NCBI GenBank assembly: GCA_944391805.1
Contig: CALXUY010000023.1
Location: 1-55,457, forward strand
From: an uncultured Clostridia bacterium
Lineage (GTDB): Bacteria > Bacillota > Clostridia > Oscillospirales > CAG-272
Length of the DNA stretch: 55,457 bases
Reading direction: 5' to 3'
Every line of letters starts with the position of its first letter. Position 1 is the stretch's first letter. Positions 51,271 to 55,457 of the stretch are shown here, one piece after another. The translations under genes were made by a program, and so were the position numbers. A model generated the notes under the pieces. That model was not told the origin of the DNA. It ran no database searches and saw nothing but the letters and a program-made list of their open reading frames with translations.

Positions 51271-51290
51271 TGATACGTATCACCAGTATA
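51271..51290 (-). promoter_or_regulatory. operator-like palindrome and -10 box upstream of the second cluster
   Basis: TGATACGTATCA (51271-51282) is a perfect 12-base palindrome placed just after the start region of a promoter with -10 TATACT (minus 51290-51285) and a poor -35. It lies upstream of the solute-binding protein gene. Binding protein unknown. Confidence 0.45.
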
Positions 51291-51400
51291 CCATATCAAT
51301 TTTTGAATGAATACCAATTTATTATTCTTTTTGTACAATTTCTTATGATGCCACAAGCAAAGCCGATATCAATCTGTACACAAGCGAGCCTGTTTTCGCC

Positions 51401-52219
51401 TCAGTCCGCATCATCCGTTTGATAGGAATGACGCTTGTTTTTCCGGTATTCCATCGGAGTCATCCCAAATCGGCCCTTGAAAACCGCACAAAAATAATTA
51501 TATGAGCTGAAGCCACACTTTTCGGAGATGGAGGTGATGGAGAAATCTGTTGTCTGTAACAGCTTTTTTGCCTTTGACAGCCGGACATTTCTCAAATAGC
51601 TTCTCGGTGTGATATGGCAGCTTTCTGTAAATAATTTGTGAAAGTAATTGGGGCTTAAATGAACACTTTCGGCTATATCCGCCAGCGTGATTGGCTCAGT
51701 ATAGTTGATGCTCATGAAGGTTTGTGCAAGCGTTACCACATCGTTTTTCACCTCGGTCTGCTCCTCTTCCCTGCTCTGGCCGAGTCGGTATTCTCTCATC
51801 AGTCTGGAAACCAGCAGCATGAACAGTCCTGTGATTTCAATGGTGGATGCGGTGTCCTCCTTTTGAACCAGTGATGAAATCTGTGATATGAGCTTTAGGT
51901 AGGGTGCTTCATCGGAAATGCTGAACGCATTCGGCAAGCTGTCAATCGCTGCGCACAAGGTTGCGTCAGATACCCTCGCATGAACAAAATGACAGGAAAA
52001 ATGCAGCGCGCTTGTTCTGAATTGCCCCGGCTTTGCGATGATAACCGTATTCTTTTTCAAATTGATTTTTTCCTCATTCAGGATCACGTATTGGTAATCC
52101 TCCGTGAAAAGCTCAATCTCATATTTTCGGACAAACCGTTTCGGCGTTTCATTTGTTCTTCTCTTATAATAGGCATCCGAGCGATAAACACCCGCAACCG
52201 TAATAAGCGGATATGTCAT
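51401..52219 (-). CDS. AraC-family transcriptional regulator
   Basis: 272 residues from ATG 52219 (GGGGAAGG upstream). N-terminal sensor region (FVRKYEIELFTEDYQYVIL, NTVIIAKPGQFRTS). C-terminal AraC domain: ITLADIAESVHLSPNYFHKLF and ISEKCGFSSYNYFCAVFKG, ending GMTPMEYRKNKRH. It sits between the beta-mannosidase gene and the solute-binding protein operon, on the same strand, and is the likely regulator of both. Ligand unknown. Confidence 0.92.
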   Translation of the reverse strand: MTYPLITVAGVYRSDAYYKRRTNETPKRFVRKYEIELFTEDYQYVILNEEKINLKKNTVIIAKPGQFRTSALHFSCHFVHARVSDATLCAAIDSLPNAFSISDEAPYLKLISQISSLVQKEDTASTIEITGLFMLLVSRLMREYRLGQSREEEQTEVKNDVVTLAQTFMSINYTEPITLADIAESVHLSPNYFHKLFTESCHITPRSYLRNVRLSKAKKLLQTTDFSITSISEKCGFSSYNYFCAVFKGRFGMTPMEYRKNKRHSYQTDDAD

Positions 52220-52380
52220 GCAACCTTCCCCTGACTTTCTGATTGATTGGCCTTCCTCTCGGGAAGCCCAGGCCACGTTGTGCCATAGCCTTTGCCACTG
52301 ACCCTATTGCACAGCACTCTAATTTGCAAGCAATTTGCAACCGATGTTGATGAGCAACCAGAGTCGCTGCAGGCAAAACG

Positions 52381-54804
52381 TTACAACGTCATATAATTCA
52401 GTTGGTTCAGGCATTGCAATCTCAAGTCCCTCTTGAACGCAGCTGCGTCGGCCGCCTCCGGGCACTCTGCCCGCACACATACGGTTTCTCCACCGGAAAG
52501 ATCAAAAAAGTTATCGCTCCAACGGCTCTCCATCTGTTCGGTTTCGAGATACACCGCCTTTGTGTATACCGAAGCCGTGATGGTGACTTCAAACGCATCC
52601 TCCAGCATCCGAACCTCGCAGGCCGGAGCAGAAGGCAGAAACGAAAAGTTTTTCGGCAGCACAAAGATCTGTGTGCCGCTTTGCAGCTGCCTTCCGGCGT
52701 CATCCAATAATTGAAAATACAGATACCGGCGTGTCGGCATTTCTTCAATCGCCGCAAGCATTTCCTCCGCATCCCATGTCCTCACCGAAAGCGGATGCAT
52801 TGCAAACGCCTCCCGACCGGACGCGACCGTGCTGCCGTCATTCTCACACACACGCCATTTTACGGTGCCCTGAAAGTGCTCCCGCGTTTCATTGCAGACA
52901 CAGAGCCTCCGGTCGTCAAAGCAGATCATCCGGGGCGCATAAAAGTGCTTTGCAGCATAGTGCAGGGCCTTCCATCTCCCGAAATAATCGATGGATGACC
53001 ACGAAATCACCGGCCAGCAGTCGTTCAATTGCCAATAGAGCACCCCCATGCACTGCCCTCGGTTTACACGGAAATGCTCCGTTCCGATCCGGATCACATC
53101 CGCCTGATGCAGCTGGGACAAATATACAAGCGCTCCGAACGATGCGGGCAGCCGGTAGCGATCACTCAGCACAGAAAGGAGCTTCAGGTTTCCTTGAGCC
53201 GCCTTCTGATGTGCCATCATGACAGGCGAAAACGGATTCATGTCATCTTCTCCGGCAAACGCGCGAATGGTTTTGACGCCCGGGTATCCCTGCATACAGA
53301 ATTCCGAAACGAACCGGAAGCAGTACTTGGGAAATTCCTCCGGCGGGATTTCCTGAAACCACGTGTTCAGAAAATGCCGGTCCCCGTTATTGACATCCTC
53401 CGGATTCTCAAAGCCGCCGCCCGACGATGGACTGCTTGGCCAATAAAAGGTATCCGGCGCGTACTGACGGCAAATACTTGGCAAGATGCGTTCGTACAGC
53501 TCAAGGTAATCCTTCCGGATCAGATCGCCCTTGGGAACCTTCCAGCATGCAATGCTCTCCTCAATCTCATTGTTGCCGCAAAACAAACCGACACATGCGT
53601 GCCAACCGATTCTGGCCACCTGATACTGCGCCTCCATGCGGATATTTTCCACAAAATCATCCAGCATGTGCAGATAGGAGAGAGAAAACATAAAATCCTG
53701 CCAGACAATCAGCCCCAAGCGGTCGCACAGCTCATAAAAATCATCTTCCGGATAATAGCCGCCTCCCCAAACCCGCAGACAATTGTAGTTCGCCTCTGCG
53801 GCATCCCGCAAAAGCCGCTCCATCCGGCAGCGGTTGACGCGCGGGACAATGCTGTCCATCGGGATATAATCCGCGCCGCGGGCAAAGATCTTCACGCCGT
53901 TGACCACAAAACAGAATTCCTTTCCCCACGTATCGGCTGCTCTGGAAACCGTCAGGCTTCTCAAACCAATCAGGCGCTCACATCTGTCGCACTCCACGCC
54001 ATCCTTCCGCACAACCGCAGACAAACGGTAGAGCGGTTGTGCTCCGTACCCATTCGGCCACCAGAGCGCCGGCCTTGTAATGCGGAGAACCGCTCGTCCG
54101 TTTACAACGGGCTGCGAGTCGATCAGCAATCCGTCCGGGTCGTATACGGTGATCACGCCGGAGCAGGGTGCGGACGTAACCATTGCGCATACCAGCTCCG
54201 CCGCTTCATCGGTGTGTCTTTGTGTCAGCGTCAAGTTCTCAATGCGGCCTCCGGTAAAGCCCTCCAGAGCGACGTCGCCGAGAATCCCCATATCCGGCAG
54301 CGAGGGCGCCCAGTCCCATCCGAACGAACAATAGGATTTACGGATATGCCCCATGCCGACCGGCAGCCCCTTCCCGCTCCAGAGCGGGTGCTGCTCCTGC
54401 CGCCGCCGGATGTATTCCGTAGGCGAAAAGATATGTATTCCGAGCTGATTTTCGCCGGGACGCAGAAGCGCTCTGACATCAAACTCCCATCTCCGATGCA
54501 TATTATCGGTTTTTCCCAAGAAAACGCCGTTCAGGTAGATTTCGGAGACAGTATCGATCCCATTCAGACACAGCAGCAAATGCTCGCAATTCATGAAAGA
54601 GGCTTCCGGTGTAAAGTCGGCAGTAAACCAACAATCCCCATCTGAAAGCACGCGGGCTTCTTCTTCACGTTCCCCAAAATAAGGATCCTGCAGCACACCG
54701 GCATCGGTCAGAACGGAATACGCAGAGCACGGAGGCTGCGCCTCAAAATGCTCTGCAAAATTGGAATGACAGAATTGGAATTTATCAATTTTCTGTTTTT
54801 GCAT
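52381..54804 (-). CDS. GH2 beta-mannosidase
   Basis: 807 residues. Removes mannose from manno-oligosaccharides. Order: sugar-binding domain (SEIYLNGVFLGKTDNMHRRW), immunoglobulin-like domain, catalytic barrel with ARGADYIPMDS and CLRVWGGGYYPEDDFYELCD, acid/base Glu in FCGNNEIEES near residue 411 and nucleophile Glu in RFVSEFCMQGYPG near residue 500, then RGQCMGVLYWQLNDCWPV. All match the GH2 mannosidase subgroup. No signal peptide. I chose ATG 54804 because AAAGGG is well spaced before it; ATG 54822 is also possible. With GH36 it fits galactomannan use. Confidence 0.94.
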   Translation of the reverse strand: MQKQKIDKFQFCHSNFAEHFEAQPPCSAYSVLTDAGVLQDPYFGEREEEARVLSDGDCWFTADFTPEASFMNCEHLLLCLNGIDTVSEIYLNGVFLGKTDNMHRRWEFDVRALLRPGENQLGIHIFSPTEYIRRRQEQHPLWSGKGLPVGMGHIRKSYCSFGWDWAPSLPDMGILGDVALEGFTGGRIENLTLTQRHTDEAAELVCAMVTSAPCSGVITVYDPDGLLIDSQPVVNGRAVLRITRPALWWPNGYGAQPLYRLSAVVRKDGVECDRCERLIGLRSLTVSRAADTWGKEFCFVVNGVKIFARGADYIPMDSIVPRVNRCRMERLLRDAAEANYNCLRVWGGGYYPEDDFYELCDRLGLIVWQDFMFSLSYLHMLDDFVENIRMEAQYQVARIGWHACVGLFCGNNEIEESIACWKVPKGDLIRKDYLELYERILPSICRQYAPDTFYWPSSPSSGGGFENPEDVNNGDRHFLNTWFQEIPPEEFPKYCFRFVSEFCMQGYPGVKTIRAFAGEDDMNPFSPVMMAHQKAAQGNLKLLSVLSDRYRLPASFGALVYLSQLHQADVIRIGTEHFRVNRGQCMGVLYWQLNDCWPVISWSSIDYFGRWKALHYAAKHFYAPRMICFDDRRLCVCNETREHFQGTVKWRVCENDGSTVASGREAFAMHPLSVRTWDAEEMLAAIEEMPTRRYLYFQLLDDAGRQLQSGTQIFVLPKNFSFLPSAPACEVRMLEDAFEVTITASVYTKAVYLETEQMESRWSDNFFDLSGGETVCVRAECPEAADAAAFKRDLRLQCLNQLNYMTL

Positions 54805-54984
54805 GTCATCAAGCCCTTTCATTTGAACATTTTGTATAAATCAGACTCACCAATATTGTAGCATAATCTTGAAACAAATTATAGCAAAGGCTTATCTATT
54901 TTATATAAAATCTTACGGTATTCGCACAATTGTTTATTTTCTTACGATCGGGGAGGGGGATTTGTAGTTGTCTCCATAAAAATT

Positions 54985-55013
54985 CCCCGACATCAACAAT
55001 GTTGATGTCGGGG
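54985..55013. terminator. perfect palindrome next to the IS left end
   Basis: CCCCGACATCAACA (54985-54998) pairs with TGTTGATGTCGGGG (55000-55013) around a single A. It lies just outside or at the left edge of the insertion sequence, a common place for a hairpin that blocks read-through. The rest of 54805-55043 holds no recognised gene. Confidence 0.5.
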
Positions 55014-55043
55014 CCAGTCTGTCGAAAAAGTCACCATAAAAGG

Positions 55044-55072
55044 TGGCTTATTTGCTTAAAAAATGATATAAT
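55044..55072 (+). promoter_or_regulatory. promoter of the transposase gene
   Basis: TGGCTT (55044-55049) and TATAAT (55067-55072), 17-base spacer, 30 bases before the start codon. Confidence 0.5.
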
Positions 55073-55101
55073 AGAAGCAGAAAAAGACAGGCGGTGAAGA
55101 G

Positions 55102-55457
55102 ATGATAAGCAAGAGGCAAAGCGGAAGAGATATCATGGCCATGGTATGGATGGAAGACCTTGTGCCGAAGGAACATCTGCTCAGGAAGATTGATGCTGCA
55201 GTAGATTTTGACAAGCTCTACGAGATGGTAGAAGATCTGTATAGCGAAGACAAAGGGAGACCGAGCATTGATCCCGTAGTGCTGGTCAAAATGGTGCTGA
55301 TCCAGCATCTGTACGGATTGCCCTCATTGAGAAGAACGGCATCAGAGGTAGAAGTGAATATGGCATACCGTTGGTTTCTTGGGTATGGATTACAGGATGA
55401 AACACCTCATTTTTCCACACTCAGCTACAATTTCAAGCACAGATTTACAAGCGAAAC
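55102..55457 (+). mobile_element. IS transposase, 5' part (cut by window end)
   Basis: 118 codons from ATG 55102 run off the window. The product has the DUF772-like N-terminal domain of IS1182/IS5-type transposases: VWMEDLVPKEHLLRKID, GRPSIDPVVLVKMVLIQHLYG, RTASEVEVNMAYRWFLGYGL and TPHFSTLSYNFKHRF. The DDE catalytic core lies outside. Lower GC than its neighbours. I set the family by these motifs only; the left terminal repeat is probably between 55014 and 55043 but is not resolved. Confidence 0.85.

Noticed and set aside
55048..55308. 86-residue minus-strand frame near the right edge
   Set aside because: Shadow of the transposase gene on the plus strand.

Overview
The window looks like chromosome of a high-GC Clostridia (Bacillota) gut-type carbohydrate degrader. 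The evidence is the type III glutamine synthetase, the rpmG-secE-nusG-rplK-rplA order, a DUF1538/PII-like operon, AraC-controlled glycoside hydrolase clusters, lipoprotein sugar-binding proteins, strong AGGAGG ribosome binding sites and consensus sigma-A promoters with 17-base spacing. I cannot name the species.

Layout. (1) 1-4031: an AraC regulator divergent from a DapA-family lyase and a ribulokinase-type sugar kinase. (2) 4846-14326: a first accessory glycan cluster, mostly on the minus strand. It holds a beta-propeller hydrolase-like gene split by one in-frame TAG, a 40-residue peptide, a secreted two-domain protein, a solute-binding lipoprotein, an AraC regulator on the plus strand, and a 1243-residue secreted protein that joins an SGNH esterase to a GH28 enzyme through an apparent membrane hairpin. 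(3) 14327-31998: housekeeping. This contains tRNA-Arg(CCG) with tandem repeats of its own 3' end, glnN, serC-serA, rpmG-secE-nusG-rplK-rplA, then zapA, a U32 peptidase, the DUF1538/PII-like operon, a DUF2079 membrane protein and pnuC. (4) 32459-39189, plus strand: galactokinase, a small membrane protein, a YycJ-like hydrolase, rlmH, GH36 alpha-galactosidase and a metallophosphoesterase. (5) 39849-54804, minus strand: a second accessory cluster with GH2 beta-mannosidase, AraC regulator, solute-binding lipoprotein, two beta-helix secreted proteins, a small lipoprotein, another 40-residue peptide, two paralogous metallo-beta-lactamase-fold proteins, GH16 and an FAD-dependent oxidoreductase. (6) 55102-end: start of an IS transposase.

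The two accessory clusters follow the same plan: AraC regulator, solute-binding lipoprotein without adjacent permeases, secreted proteins built from a shared pool of domains, a 40-residue peptide of one family, and glycoside hydrolases. That recurring set is the best candidate for an undescribed system here. Two families of non-coding inverted-repeat elements sit against transcription terminators (4051-4503 with 35742-36064, and 1-125 with 39532-39714). All functions are inferred by reading motifs; no database search was run.
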